Below, piece by piece: positions 1 to 8,771 of a stretch of 64,000 bases of DNA (position 1 is the first letter of the stretch; the number at the start of each line of letters is the position of its first letter). The position numbers were made by a program, and so were the translations under genes. This stretch comes from Streptomyces sp. NBC_01306 (GTDB lineage: Bacteria > Actinomycetota > Actinomycetes > Streptomycetales > Streptomycetaceae): assembly GCF_026340465.1 (NCBI RefSeq), contig NZ_JAPEPC010000001.1, positions 2,359,501-2,423,500 of the forward strand, in the 5' to 3' direction. The notes below the pieces were generated by a model. That model was not told where the DNA came from, made no database searches, and saw only the letters and a program-made list of their open reading frames with translations.

Positions 1-2
1 CG

Positions 3-1130
3 ATCGGGCTGCTCGCCGTGCTGTGGCTGGAACGCCGGGTCGCGGCGCCCGTGTGCGCGGCGCTGACGACCATGGCGAGTCCGGTGGCCGGGCTGTTCCT
101 GTTGGTCATCGCGGGCGCCCTGCTGCTCGACCGGCAGTGGCGCCGGGCCCTGCGGCTCGCGCTGCCGCCGTGCGTGGTGGTCGGCGCGACGACGCTGGTC
201 TTCCCGTTCCAGGGTGAGCAGCCGATGGCGGCGGGGAAGCTCTGGATGCCGCTGGCCGCGTGCGCCGTGCTGGGGTTCGCCGCGCGGCCCCGGATCGTCC
301 GGTACAGCGCGCTGGTGTACGGCGCCGGCGTCGTCCTGACGTATCTGATCCCCTCCCCCATCGGGACGAACGTGGAGCGGCTCGTCGGTCTGGTGGGTCC
401 GGTCGTGCTGCTGGTCGCGGTCCTCTCCGAGCACGCCCGGATGCGGTGCGCGCTGCTCGCCGCCGCGCTCTGCCTGAACTGCTACTGGCTGGCCGACAAG
501 ACCGCTGACGATCTGCGAGTCTCCACCACCGTGCCCGCTTGGGCCTCCGACACGAAGGGCGTTGTGACCGCGCTGGACGGGCTGCGCGCCGACCGCACCC
601 GGGTCGAGGTGGTGCCCGCCCGCAACCACCGCGAGGCCACCCTGCTCGCCCCGCATGTGAACATGGCCCGCGGCTGGAACCGCCAGCTCGACGTGGAGCG
701 CGGGCGGCTCTTCTACGACGGGTCGCTGACGCCCGTCACGTACCGGGCGTGGCTGGACCGGTTCGCCGTCGGGTACGTCGTGCTGCACGACGGCCGCCCC
801 GACGGCCCGGCGGAGGGCGAGGCCGCGCTCGTACGGTCGCGGCCGCGCTGGCTCCAGCCGGTCTGGCACGACGCGCACTGGCGGATCTACCGGGTACGCG
901 GTGCGACGCCGCTGGTGGAAGCACCCGCGAGCGTCGTGAGCGGCGGCGACGCACGGCTGGTGGTGCATGTGCCGCGGCCGGGGACGGTGACGGTACGGAT
1001 CGCGTACTCGCCCTGGCTGCGGTCGAGCGGCGGCGGGTCGGTGCACCGGAGCGGGAAGTGGACCGGGCTGACGGTGCGGCACCCGGGCGACTACCGGCTC
1101 GGCTCCGGATACCGCGCGCTGGTGGACTGA
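3..1130 (+). CDS. Polytopic membrane protein, 5'-truncated by the window edge
   Basis: The reading frame is open from the first bases, so the true start lies upstream. What remains is about 375 residues. The first 160 are hydrophobic, with roughly five membrane helices. The rest is a soluble, probably extracytoplasmic region rich in Trp, Arg and His, ending in a beta-rich stretch. I do not recognise a named family. The layout, with a membrane N-terminus and an external C-terminal domain, resembles uncharacterised streptomycete integral membrane proteins, some of them glycosyltransferase-like. The gene ends 28 nt before the convergent DUF1330 gene. Confidence 0.7.
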   Translation: MGLLAVLWLERRVAAPVCAALTTMASPVAGLFLLVIAGALLLDRQWRRALRLALPPCVVVGATTLVFPFQGEQPMAAGKLWMPLAACAVLGFAARPRIVRYSALVYGAGVVLTYLIPSPIGTNVERLVGLVGPVVLLVAVLSEHARMRCALLAAALCLNCYWLADKTADDLRVSTTVPAWASDTKGVVTALDGLRADRTRVEVVPARNHREATLLAPHVNMARGWNRQLDVERGRLFYDGSLTPVTYRAWLDRFAVGYVVLHDGRPDGPAEGEAALVRSRPRWLQPVWHDAHWRIYRVRGATPLVEAPASVVSGGDARLVVHVPRPGTVTVRIAYSPWLRSSGGGSVHRSGKWTGLTVRHPGDYRLGSGYRALVD

Positions 1131-1158
1131 GCGGGCCCGCCAGGGACAGAACAGGGCT

Positions 1159-1506
1159 CTACTTCTCCGCCGCCGCCCGGTAGCCGGCCGCTGTCGCTGC
1201 CGCGTCGTATCCGGGTGCCACACCCTCCACGAGTACGACGTCGCCCGGGATGTGGTCGGCGCGCAGCGGTATCAGCTCCCGGTAGGCCGGGGAGTCGTAC
1301 CAGGCACGGGCCTCCACGATCCCGGGGAAGCCGATCATCACCAGTGCTCCCGGCCACTGGCCCTCGCGGACCTCCACCTGGGCGTCGTGGACGAGGAAGC
1401 GCCCGCCGAACGGGTCGAGGGTCGACTGGATCTTCTCGATGTAGACGAAGACATCCTCGACGAGCTGGTCGGTGGGGCGCAGATGGGCGACGGCGTACGC
1501 GGTCAT
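1159..1506 (-). CDS. DUF1330 family protein
   Basis: 115 residues, the usual length for this small dimeric ferredoxin-like (alpha+beta barrel) family. The N-terminal strand, the central GRFLVHD segment and the helix around ARAWYDSPAYRELIPLR are typical of DUF1330. No enzymatic role is established for the family. A GAGGAG ribosome binding site lies just before the ATG. An inverted repeat of ten bases (1517-1526 with 1570-1579) lies upstream and might be an operator. The gene lies downstream of, and in the same direction as, the alcohol dehydrogenase, with about 140 nt between. Confidence 0.8.
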   Translation of the reverse strand: MTAYAVAHLRPTDQLVEDVFVYIEKIQSTLDPFGGRFLVHDAQVEVREGQWPGALVMIGFPGIVEARAWYDSPAYRELIPLRADHIPGDVVLVEGVAPGYDAAATAAGYRAAAEK

Positions 1507-1647
1507 GGGGGCTCCTCGGCAGGATCAGGCGCGGGTGGCGGATCGCGGTGGGCGATGCGCTCTGTGCCCGATCCTGCCGGGGTGGCGGCCAGGCGTCGAT
1601 TACCCCGGAGGTAGTGGCCGGAGTGAGGGGGGAAGCCCGACGACGCC

Positions 1648-2694
1648 TCAGATGGTCGCGGTGTCGATCACGAAGCGGTAGCGCACATCGCTGCTGATCA
1701 CACGCTCGTACGCCTCGTTGATCCGGTCGGCGCCGATCACCTCGATCTCCGCGCCGAAGCCGTGCTCGGCGCAGAAGTCCAGCATCTCCTGGGTCTCGCG
1801 GATACCGCCGATGCCGGAGCCCGCGAGGGTCTTGCGGCCGCCGATGACCGAGAACAGGTTGAGCGAGACGGGCTCCTCGGGGGCGCCGACGTTGACCATG
1901 GCGCCGTCCGTCTTGAGCAGGCTCAGATACGAGTCGAGCGGGAGCGGCGCGGAGACCGTGGAGACGATCAGGTCCAGGGTGCCCCGGAGCTCGTCGAAGG
2001 TCTTCGGGTCGCTGGTGGCGTAGTAGTGGTCGGCGCCCAGCTTCAGCCCGTCCTCCTGCTTGCGCAGCGACTGGCTCAGTACGGTCACCTCGGCGCCCAT
2101 CGCGTGCGCGATCTTGACACCCATGTGACCGAGGCCGCCCAGGCCGACGATGGCGACCTTCTTGCCGGGGCCGGCGTTCCAGTGGGCGAGCGGCGAGTAG
2201 GTGGTTATCCCGGCGCAGAGCAGCGGCGCGGCCACGTCGAGCCCGATGCCCTCGGGGATGCGCAGGGTGTAGTTCTCGTCGACCACGATGTGCGTGGAGT
2301 AGCCGCCGTAGGTGGGCTCGCCCTGCTTGTCGAGGGCGTTGTACGTGCCGGTGTTGCCCTGGGCGCAGTACTGCTCAAGGCCGGCCTTGCAGTTGTCGCA
2401 CTCCCGGCAGGAGTCGACCATGCAGCCGACACCGACCCGGTCGCCGACCGCGAACTTGGTGACCCCGGGGCCGACCTCCGCGACGATTCCGGCGATCTCG
2501 TGGCCGGGGACCATCGGGAAGATGCCCTCGCCCCAGCCGTCGCGGGCCTGGTGGATGTCGGAGTGGCAGATACCGGCGAACTTGATGTCGATCAGTACGT
2601 CGTGCTCGCCGACCGGCCGGCGCGGCACGGTGGTGCGCTCCAGCGGAGCCTTCGGTGCGGGGGCGGCGTACGCGGCGACGGTGGTGACAGTCAT
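1648..2694 (-). CDS. Zinc-dependent NAD(P) alcohol dehydrogenase (CAD-like)
   Basis: 348 residues, medium-chain dehydrogenase family. The catalytic zinc site is visible in GICHSDIH and PGHEIAGIV. The structural zinc site is the four-cysteine lobe CRECDNC...C near residues 100-115. The Rossmann motif GLGGLGHMG lies near residue 185. The pattern is closest to the cinnamyl-alcohol dehydrogenase/YahK branch, which reduces aldehydes with NADPH. It is transcribed divergently from an MmyB-type regulator starting at 2855, and the shared 160-nt gap is the likely control region. The physiological substrate cannot be read from the sequence. Confidence 0.93.
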   Translation of the reverse strand: MTVTTVAAYAAPAPKAPLERTTVPRRPVGEHDVLIDIKFAGICHSDIHQARDGWGEGIFPMVPGHEIAGIVAEVGPGVTKFAVGDRVGVGCMVDSCRECDNCKAGLEQYCAQGNTGTYNALDKQGEPTYGGYSTHIVVDENYTLRIPEGIGLDVAAPLLCAGITTYSPLAHWNAGPGKKVAIVGLGGLGHMGVKIAHAMGAEVTVLSQSLRKQEDGLKLGADHYYATSDPKTFDELRGTLDLIVSTVSAPLPLDSYLSLLKTDGAMVNVGAPEEPVSLNLFSVIGGRKTLAGSGIGGIRETQEMLDFCAEHGFGAEIEVIGADRINEAYERVISSDVRYRFVIDTATI

Positions 2695-2854
2695 CCGGAA
2701 ACGTTCTCCTCAGAAAAAAAGGGGTGGTCGCTCCAGCCTGCCTGATGGTTCAGCGTTCACACACCGCAGGCCGTCTCCCTGCTGTGCCTACGTCCACTGT
2801 GCGTACCACTGGCAGGGTCAGGATGGTCCGCGTACGACCACGGATACTGGACGT

Positions 2855-3715
2855 ATGGACCAGCGTGCCGAACTCAGTGAATTCCTCCGTTCCCGCCGGG
2901 CCCGCCTCCAGCCTCAGGACGTGGGCCTGCCGGACCTGGGCAGGCACCGCAGGGTCCCCGGGCTGCGGCGCGAGGAGCTGGCGCAGCTCGCCGGGGTGTC
3001 CGTGGCGTACTACACCCGGCTCGAACAGGGTCACGGCAGCAATGTCTCCAGCGGGGTCCTGGATTCCGTGGCGCGGGCGCTGCGGCTGTCGGACGCGGAG
3101 AGCGCGCATCTGACGCACCTGGCGGGTCCGAAGCCGCGGAAGAAGCGGGCCGCCGCGGCCAGGCCGCAGCGGATGCGGCCCGAGCTCCAGCATCTGATGG
3201 ACGCGATGGACAGTGTGCCGGCGTACGTCCTGGGGCGGCGGATGGACGTCCTCGGCTCGAACCGGCTGGCGCGGGCGCTGTTCGGCGACTTCACGGCGCT
3301 GCCGGCCGAGGAGCGCAATATGGCGCGGATCGTGTTCCTCGACCCCAACTCCCGTGATCTGTTCACCGAGTGGGAGTGTGTGGCCGCGGAGGTAGTGAGC
3401 ACGCTCCGGCTGTTCGCGGGCTGCTTCCCCGACGATCCGCAGCTGTCCGCGCTGGTGGGTGAGCTGTCGGTCAAGAGCGACGAGTTCCGGGTGCTGTGGG
3501 CGGCGCACACCGTGCGGGACAAGGGCCACTGTGTGAAGCGGCTGCACCATCCGCTGGTGGGCGCGCTGACGCTGACGTACGAGACGCTGAATCTGCCGGG
3601 CGACCAGGACCAGAGCCTGATCGCCTACCACGCGGAGCCGGGCACGGACTCGGTGGAGGCGCTGCGGCTGCTGGCGTCCTGGGGTGTGGACGAGACCCCG
3701 CGCCTCACCCGGTAG
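2855..3715 (+). CDS. MmyB-type helix-turn-helix transcriptional regulator
   Basis: 286 residues. An N-terminal XRE-type HTH (about residues 10-75, with RRHR, GLRREELAQLAGVS and YYTRLEQG) is followed by the MmyB ligand-binding domain, a PAS-like fold. I chose the ATG at 2855 because the HTH begins directly after it; the open frame further upstream is non-coding. Such regulators usually control the neighbouring oxidoreductase, here the divergent alcohol dehydrogenase. A small inverted repeat (TGGTC at 2824-2828, GACCA at 2836-2840) sits 15-30 nt before the start and could mediate autoregulation. Confidence 0.9.
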   Translation: MDQRAELSEFLRSRRARLQPQDVGLPDLGRHRRVPGLRREELAQLAGVSVAYYTRLEQGHGSNVSSGVLDSVARALRLSDAESAHLTHLAGPKPRKKRAAAARPQRMRPELQHLMDAMDSVPAYVLGRRMDVLGSNRLARALFGDFTALPAEERNMARIVFLDPNSRDLFTEWECVAAEVVSTLRLFAGCFPDDPQLSALVGELSVKSDEFRVLWAAHTVRDKGHCVKRLHHPLVGALTLTYETLNLPGDQDQSLIAYHAEPGTDSVEALRLLASWGVDETPRLTR

Positions 3716-3740
3716 GCCCGCGCCTCACCCGGTAGGCCCG
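3701..3740. repeat. Perfect 20-bp tandem duplication at a convergent gene junction
   Basis: The 20 bases at 3701-3720 are repeated exactly at 3721-3740. The first copy contains the TAG stop of the MmyB-type regulator (3713-3715). The second copy contains the stop of the convergent globin fusion gene (TGA on the minus strand, 3725-3727). Confidence 0.95.
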
Positions 3741-4558
3741 GCAGCGGGCCACCACAGGGCTGGAGGCCGCACCGCGACCGGGTCCGTGCGGCCCGGCTCA
3801 CGGCTGGTACGGCGGCGCGGCCCCCCAGCCCCAGTGCGGTACGGGTGCGCGGCGCGGCGGTTCGGCGCCGGCGCGGAGTTGGCGACGGCCAGCCGGGTGC
3901 CCCACTCGATATAGGCGGCGAACGCCGACCTGAACTCGGGGTCGTCCGGCAGCCCCACCTCGTCGGCCGCGTCCATCAGCAGCGAGACCCAGCGGCGGCG
4001 CTGCGGCTCGCTGATGTTCCGGCCCACGTGGTGGCCGAGCATCGCGGGGTAGCCGCCGTGGTGTTCGGTGTACTCGGCGGGGCCGCCGAAGACCTCACCG
4101 AGCCAGAGGGCCACATGGGCGGGATGGTCGGCGGACATCCCTGCGAAGAGGGGGCCGATGAGCCCGTCCTTGAGCACATGCACGTAGAACGCCTCGGTCA
4201 GCCGCCGCAGCGCCTCGCCACCGCCGGCCCACGCGTAGAGGGTGGGCACCGCGGCGCCCGTGCCGTGCACCGCCGTCGGCTCGTAGTGGCGCATCTCCTC
4301 GATCTGCTCGACGTAGGGCCGGATCTCGGCGAAGAAGGCCCGGAACTCCTCGCTGCCCCGGAAGCGGTCGATGTGGTCATCGGCCGAGGTCCAGGTGATG
4401 CGCAGGACGTAGGCGGCCGGCTCCTCGCTGCAGCGCGTCAGTTCGTAGTCGGCGCAGTACACGGACCGGGCGAGCGGGACTGCGGCTCGCGCGCAGGCCG
4501 CTTCGAACCCGGCGGTCCGGTCCTCGGGAATCAGGTAACGGATGTACTCGACGGTCAT
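3725..4558 (-). CDS. ABM (antibiotic biosynthesis monooxygenase) domain fused to group II truncated hemoglobin
   Basis: 277 residues with two domains. Residues 1-95 form an ABM-like ferredoxin-fold domain (YIRYLIPEDR at the start, EEFRAFFAEIRPYVEQI at the end). Residues about 105-225 form a truncated hemoglobin. In it I see the B10 Tyr in EAFYVHVLKD, the LFAGM loop, a GHHVGRN segment likely to hold the proximal His, and the Trp of RRRWV expected at G8 in group II. The last 40 residues are Arg/Pro/Gly-rich and probably not folded. The fusion points to heme-dependent oxygen, peroxide or NO chemistry coupled to a small monooxygenase. Start: the ATG at 4558, with GGGAGAG upstream. Similar fusions are known in Streptomyces, as I recall. 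Confidence 0.85.
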   Translation of the reverse strand: MTVEYIRYLIPEDRTAGFEAACARAAVPLARSVYCADYELTRCSEEPAAYVLRITWTSADDHIDRFRGSEEFRAFFAEIRPYVEQIEEMRHYEPTAVHGTGAAVPTLYAWAGGGEALRRLTEAFYVHVLKDGLIGPLFAGMSADHPAHVALWLGEVFGGPAEYTEHHGGYPAMLGHHVGRNISEPQRRRWVSLLMDAADEVGLPDDPEFRSAFAAYIEWGTRLAVANSAPAPNRRAAHPYRTGAGGPRRRTSREPGRTDPVAVRPPALWWPAAGPTG

Positions 4559-4667
4559 GCGACTCTCCCGGGCGGGTGCAGCAGCTGCGAGCGGATGCGG
4601 GGCCCCGCGCGCGGCCGGGCCCGCCGACACATTAGGTCCGGGGCGCGGGCGGAGGCCGGACCTGCCG

Positions 4668-4731
4668 CGCCGCCACGCGGACCCGGCCCCCGCCGCCACG
4701 CCGACCCGGCCTGCGCCGCCACGCGGACCCG
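4668..4731. repeat. Three 18-bp direct repeats at 23-bp spacing
   Basis: Copies of CGCCGCCACGCGGACCCG lie at 4668-4685, 4691-4708 (one base different) and 4714-4731. They start exactly 23 bp apart, 110-175 bp upstream of the globin fusion gene. The regular spacing suggests protein binding sites on one face of the helix, but no regulator is identified. Confidence 0.8.
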
Positions 4732-4738
4732 CAGCCCT

Positions 4739-4770
4739 GCCCGCGCTCCGGTCCGGACCGGAGCGCGGGC
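4739..4770. promoter_or_regulatory. Perfect 32-bp loop-free palindrome
   Basis: The two halves, 4739-4754 and 4755-4770, are exact reverse complements with no spacer. The palindrome lies between the direct repeats and the terminator hairpin, upstream of the globin fusion gene. It could be a dimer binding site, or part of a composite terminator. Confidence 0.75.
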
Positions 4771-4780
4771 CGCCGTGCTG

Positions 4781-4834
4781 GGGCCTTTCGTTCGGATCAG
4801 GCGCGAGCCCGGCCCTGATCCGAACGAAAGGCCC
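4781..4834 (-). terminator. Strong hairpin after the ABC transporter operon
   Basis: A perfect 21-bp stem (4781-4801 with 4814-4834) with a 12-nt loop begins at the stop codon of the ABC ATPase gene. There is no T-tract, as is common for streptomycete terminators. Confidence 0.85.
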
Positions 4835-5517
4835 TACGCCGCCGCGTTCTCGGTGATGGTGACCTTGCCCTTGCGGATGGTCGCGACCCGGGGAGCCCTG
4901 CGGGCGAGCGCCGTGTCGTGGGTGACCATGATGAACGTCAGCCCGTGCTCCTTCCAGAGCACTTCCAGCACCTCCATGATCTCGTCGCGCATCCCCTCGT
5001 CGAGGTTGCCCGTCGGCTCGTCGGCGAGCAGCACCTTGGGGTTCTTGACCAGCGCGCGGGCGATGGCGACACGCTGCTGCTGACCGCCGGACATCTCGGA
5101 CGGGAGGTGCCCGAAGCGTTCGGCGAGGCCGACGGATTCCAGGGCGTCGGCGGCCCTCCCGCGCCGTACGGACGGCTTGAGGCCGAGCGGGACGAGCGCG
5201 GTCTCGACGTTCTCCTGGGCGGTGAGCGTCGGTATCAGGTTGAAGGACTGGAAGACGAAGCCGATGTTCTGGGCGCGCACCTTGGTGAGCTTGGCCTCGC
5301 TGAGCTTCCCGAGGTCCACCCCGTCCAGCACGACGCTGCCCCCGGTCGGCCGGTCGAGGCCGCCGAGCATCTGGAGGAGGGTGGACTTGCCGCCGCCGGT
5401 GGGGCCCTGGATGACCAGCCGGCCGCCGTCCTCGATGGTCAGGTCGACGCCTGCGAGCGCGTCGATGGTCTTCTTGCCGCGCTGGTAGCGCTTGGTGACT
5501 CCGCTGAGTTCGTACAT
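4834..5517 (-). CDS. ABC transporter ATP-binding protein (MacB/LolD type)
   Basis: 227 residues. Walker A is GPTGGGKST near residue 40, the signature is MSGGQQQRVAIARAL near 145, and Walker B plus D-loop is LLADEPTGNLD near 165. The length and the MSGGQQQR signature place it with ATPases that energise FtsX/MacB-type permeases. It lies 55 nt downstream of its permease (5573-7078) and ends in a strong hairpin, so the two form one operon. The likely role is export of a peptide or lipid, or envelope maintenance; the substrate is unknown. Confidence 0.95.
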   Translation of the reverse strand: MYELSGVTKRYQRGKKTIDALAGVDLTIEDGGRLVIQGPTGGGKSTLLQMLGGLDRPTGGSVVLDGVDLGKLSEAKLTKVRAQNIGFVFQSFNLIPTLTAQENVETALVPLGLKPSVRRGRAADALESVGLAERFGHLPSEMSGGQQQRVAIARALVKNPKVLLADEPTGNLDEGMRDEIMEVLEVLWKEHGLTFIMVTHDTALARRAPRVATIRKGKVTITENAAA

Positions 5518-5572
5518 GGAACGGTCTCAACTCCTGCTGTACGGAGGGTGGATGGGGGTGGCGGCGGCGCTG

Positions 5573-7078
5573 CTACTCGACGCGGCGCAGGGCGTCCGCG
5601 GGGCGCAGCCGTGCGGCACGCCAGCCGCCGAAGCCGCCCGCGATGAGCCCGCCGGCCACGGCGAGGGCGACCGCGAGGCCGATGACGGAGACCGAGACGG
5701 GCGCGGTGAGCGCGATGTCGAGGGCCTTCGACGCTGCCTGCCTGCCGCCGCCGAACCCGCCCCTCATACCGCCGCCGAAGCCGCCGCCCCCGAAGCCGCC
5801 CCGCGCTCCGCCGGACGAGCCGGCCGACGATCCCACCGATGCGGACAGGGTCGGGCTGATGGCGGTCACGATGTAGGCGCCCGCCAGCCCGAGCGCGATC
5901 CCGATGACACCGCCGAGCAACCCGTTGACCAGCGCCTCGCCGACGACCTGGCGGGTGACGCGGCTGCTCTTCCAGCCCAGCGCCTTCAGCGTGCCGAACT
6001 CCCGCACCCGGCGGCTGACGGCCGACGAGGTGAGCAGACCGGCCACCAGGAAGGCGGCGATCAGGACCGCGATCGACAGCCACTTGCCGACGTTGGTGGC
6101 GAGGTTGGATGCGGTGGACAGCGAGCCGGACACCGTGTCCGCGAGGTCGGCGGAGGTGGTGACCGTGGTGCCGGGGACGTTCTTCTGGATCGTCGACTTG
6201 ACGCCGGAGATCTGCTTCGAGTCGGTGGCCTCGACGTACACCGTGGTGACCTTGTCCTTGGCACCGGCGAGCGTCTGGGCCTGCTTCAGCGGCAGATAGA
6301 GGTTGGCCGCCGCGTCCCCGCTGTCGGGGGTGGCGATGCCCACGATCTTGTACGTGACCGAGGAGATGGTCACGGTGGAGCCGACCTTGAGCTTCTTCTT
6401 CTTGGCGTAGGAGGCGTCGGCGACGGCGACCTTGGCGTCGGTCTCCGCGCTGGTGAACGTACGTCCGCTGCTGATCTTGGACGAGGTCAGCGGGCCGAGG
6501 CCGAGGTGGGCCACGTCCGTGCCGTACACGGTGTACGAGTCGACGTCGAAGTTGGCACCGCCGCCCTGGACCTCGCCCTGCGGGGCTCCGCCGCCCCCGC
6601 CCCCGCCCCCGCCCCGGCGGCCGGTGGCGCCGCCGCCGCCCGCCCGCTGCTTGTACTCGCCGCGCTTGAACTGGCCGTTGACCTTCAGCACGTTCAGGCT
6701 CAGCCCGCCGACGGCGCTGGAGACGCCGCTCTGCTCGCCGACCTTGCCGACGGTCGCCGACGACAGGGTCTGGAAGCCCTGCACCATCACCCGGTCGCTG
6801 CTCTGCTTGGAGTCGTCGCTGCTGCCCTTCGCACCGAACTGGAACTTGGGCCGCGCGTTGCCCCCGGTGGTCCCGGCGGGGGCCTCGGCCTTGGTGACGG
6901 TCATGTCCGTACCGAGGCCGTACAGGGACTGCAGGACCTTGTCCTGCGCCTGGCCCATCCCTGCGGAGACCGAGCTGACGACGATGACCAGCGCAATCCC
7001 GAGGGCCAGCCCGGAGGCGACGACGAGCGCCGCCTTTCTGCGTCGGCGCAGCTCGCGCCGGAGGTAGGTGAAGAACAT
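5573..7078 (-). CDS. ABC transporter permease, FtsX/MacB family, with poly-glycine segments
   Basis: 501 residues. One N-terminal membrane helix (about 17-40) is followed by a large extracytoplasmic MacB-like core domain and three C-terminal helices with the FtsX motif (SSAVSRRVREFGTLKALGW near residue 350). Two low-complexity stretches are unusual: a run of nine glycines in the external domain around residue 165, and a GGFGGG-rich segment of about 30 residues between the last helices around residue 430. It partners the ATPase 4834-5517. No clear ribosome binding site is visible before the ATG. Confidence 0.93.
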   Translation of the reverse strand: MFFTYLRRELRRRRKAALVVASGLALGIALVIVVSSVSAGMGQAQDKVLQSLYGLGTDMTVTKAEAPAGTTGGNARPKFQFGAKGSSDDSKQSSDRVMVQGFQTLSSATVGKVGEQSGVSSAVGGLSLNVLKVNGQFKRGEYKQRAGGGGATGRRGGGGGGGGGAPQGEVQGGGANFDVDSYTVYGTDVAHLGLGPLTSSKISSGRTFTSAETDAKVAVADASYAKKKKLKVGSTVTISSVTYKIVGIATPDSGDAAANLYLPLKQAQTLAGAKDKVTTVYVEATDSKQISGVKSTIQKNVPGTTVTTSADLADTVSGSLSTASNLATNVGKWLSIAVLIAAFLVAGLLTSSAVSRRVREFGTLKALGWKSSRVTRQVVGEALVNGLLGGVIGIALGLAGAYIVTAISPTLSASVGSSAGSSGGARGGFGGGGFGGGMRGGFGGGRQAASKALDIALTAPVSVSVIGLAVALAVAGGLIAGGFGGWRAARLRPADALRRVE

Positions 7079-7243
7079 GCGGTGAAAGTAGGACCCGCCC
7101 GTGATGGCGGGATAAGGCCGGCGTGAGAGCCGGATGAGAAGGCCCCGGTGGGACCTGCGGCGCGCCGGAACGCCGACGGCGGCCCGTCCACAGAGGAGGG
7201 GCCGCCGTCGTACGGGGACGGGGTGGGCTCGCGCCCGGTCCGG

Positions 7244-8494
7244 TCAGGCCTGCGAACCGGCCTTCCACGCCGACCAGTTCATGTTCCAGCCGTTGAGGCC
7301 GTTGTCCGGCTGGATCGTCTTGTCGTGGGAGTTCTTCACCACGACCACGTCACCGATGAGCGAGTGGTTGTAGAACCACGCGGCCGAGGTGTTCGGGTCG
7401 TTGGCGCCCTTGGTGTCGGAGAGCCCGACACAGCCGTGGCTGGTGTTCGACGAGCCGAAGAGGGACTTGGCGCCCCAGTAGTTGCCGTGGATGAAGGTGC
7501 CGGAGCTGGACAGCCGCATGGCGTGCGGGACGTCCTTGATGTCGTACTCGCCCTTGCCGTCGGCGTTGGTGAAGCCGACCGTGGAGCCGTCCATCCGGGT
7601 CTGCTTGTACTTCTCCGAGATCACCATCTGGCCGTTGTACGTGGTGTGCTCGGGGGAGCCGGCCGAGATCGGGATGGTCTTGATCGTCTTGCCGTCCTGG
7701 GTGACCTTCATCGTGTGCGTGGCTGCGTCCACGATGGAGACCTGGTTGCGGCCGATCTTGAAGCTGACGGTCTTGTCCTGGACGCCGGTGACGCCGCCGG
7801 CGCCCTCGACCCCGTCCAGGGCCAGCTTCATCGTGACGGTCGACCCTTCCTTCCAGTACTGGTCGGGGCGGAGGTCCAGGCGGGTGGAGCTGAACCAGTG
7901 GCCGACGACCTGCTGGCCGCTGCTCGACGTCACCTTGACGGCGTCCTCGACGGCCTTCTTGTTGGTGATCGGCTTGTCGAAGTTGATCGAGACCGGCATA
8001 CCGACGCCGACGGTCGAACCGTCCTCGGGCGTGAAGTTGCCGATGAAGCTGTGCGCAGGCGAGACCGTCGTGAACGACGAGTTCTCGTGCGCCTGACGAC
8101 CCTTGGCGTCCTTCGCCGTGACAGCGATCTTGTACGTGGTCGAGCGCTCCAGCGGGGCGTCCGGCTTCCAGCTGGCGCCGTCGGCCGAGATGGTGCCCTT
8201 GACCGTGGTGCCCGTGGTGCTGGTCATCGCGACCTGGGTCAGCTTGCCCGAGGTGACGGCGACCTTGGCGTCCTTGTTGATGCCCGCGTTGTCGGCACCG
8301 CTCTTGGGCGTGATCGCTATTCGGGCGTCGGATGTGTCCTTCGCCGCGGCCTCGTCGACCGCACTCTGCGAGGACTTCGCACCGTCCGGGCCGCCGGCCT
8401 TGCTGTCGCCACCACTGCAGGCCGACAGCACCAGTACGCCGCCGAGCAGAGCGGACGCAGCCATCAGGCCCTTGCGCCGCCTACTTACCGTCAT
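7244..8494 (-). CDS. L,D-transpeptidase lipoprotein with Ig-like domains (YkuD)
   Basis: 416 residues from the chosen ATG at 8494, which has GGAG nine bases upstream. An in-frame ATG at 8509 would add five residues. The signal peptide ends in the lipobox LSAC, so the protein is a lipoprotein. It is followed by two Ig-like domains and a YkuD catalytic domain with HGN...SHGCVGLSD, where Cys is the nucleophile and the His residues complete the site. It should form 3-3 peptidoglycan cross-links outside the membrane. The architecture matches actinobacterial LdtMt2-type enzymes and lacks nothing essential. Confidence 0.93.
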   Translation of the reverse strand: MTVSRRRKGLMAASALLGGVLVLSACSGGDSKAGGPDGAKSSQSAVDEAAAKDTSDARIAITPKSGADNAGINKDAKVAVTSGKLTQVAMTSTTGTTVKGTISADGASWKPDAPLERSTTYKIAVTAKDAKGRQAHENSSFTTVSPAHSFIGNFTPEDGSTVGVGMPVSINFDKPITNKKAVEDAVKVTSSSGQQVVGHWFSSTRLDLRPDQYWKEGSTVTMKLALDGVEGAGGVTGVQDKTVSFKIGRNQVSIVDAATHTMKVTQDGKTIKTIPISAGSPEHTTYNGQMVISEKYKQTRMDGSTVGFTNADGKGEYDIKDVPHAMRLSSSGTFIHGNYWGAKSLFGSSNTSHGCVGLSDTKGANDPNTSAAWFYNHSLIGDVVVVKNSHDKTIQPDNGLNGWNMNWSAWKAGSQA

Positions 8495-8693
8495 CACACG
8501 CTTCTCCATCGTTGCCGAATACCCCGAAAATCCCCGAGCAGGTCACCTTGAGCGCCGGGACTGTGTGCCCGCACTGTGCCCGTACCGCTCTTCAAGAACG
8601 TCTGCCCTTTAAGAACATCTGGACCGATGTGTCGGTTCCCCATCCGGTGAAGATGTGTGAAACAACACGTGCAGATCTGTGGTCCCCGCGGCC

Positions 8694-8720
8694 CCCGGAG
8701 TGCGGTGCCCGCACTCCGGG
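8694..8720 (-). terminator. Hairpin downstream of the acidic hypothetical gene
   Basis: A 12-bp perfect stem (8694-8705 with 8709-8720) with a 3-nt loop, about 50 nt after the stop of the minus-strand gene 8772-9131. The rest of 8495-8771 holds the promoter region of the transpeptidase gene. I see no other gene there. Confidence 0.7.
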
Positions 8721-8771
8721 ATCCCGTTCCACCGCTGTGTTCCCCCGTGGATGCCCTGTCACACAACGGAG

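Noticed and set aside
5439..7268. 609-codon frame antisense or alternate to the permease
   Set aside because: Low-complexity Arg/Gly/Pro composition without domains. The permease frame has membrane helices and the FtsX motif.
8495..8771. Possible c-di-AMP riboswitch upstream of the cell-wall L,D-transpeptidase gene
   Set aside because: The region has a terminator hairpin for the other gene but I could not find the conserved ydaO-type core or a consistent fold. A covariance-model search would decide.
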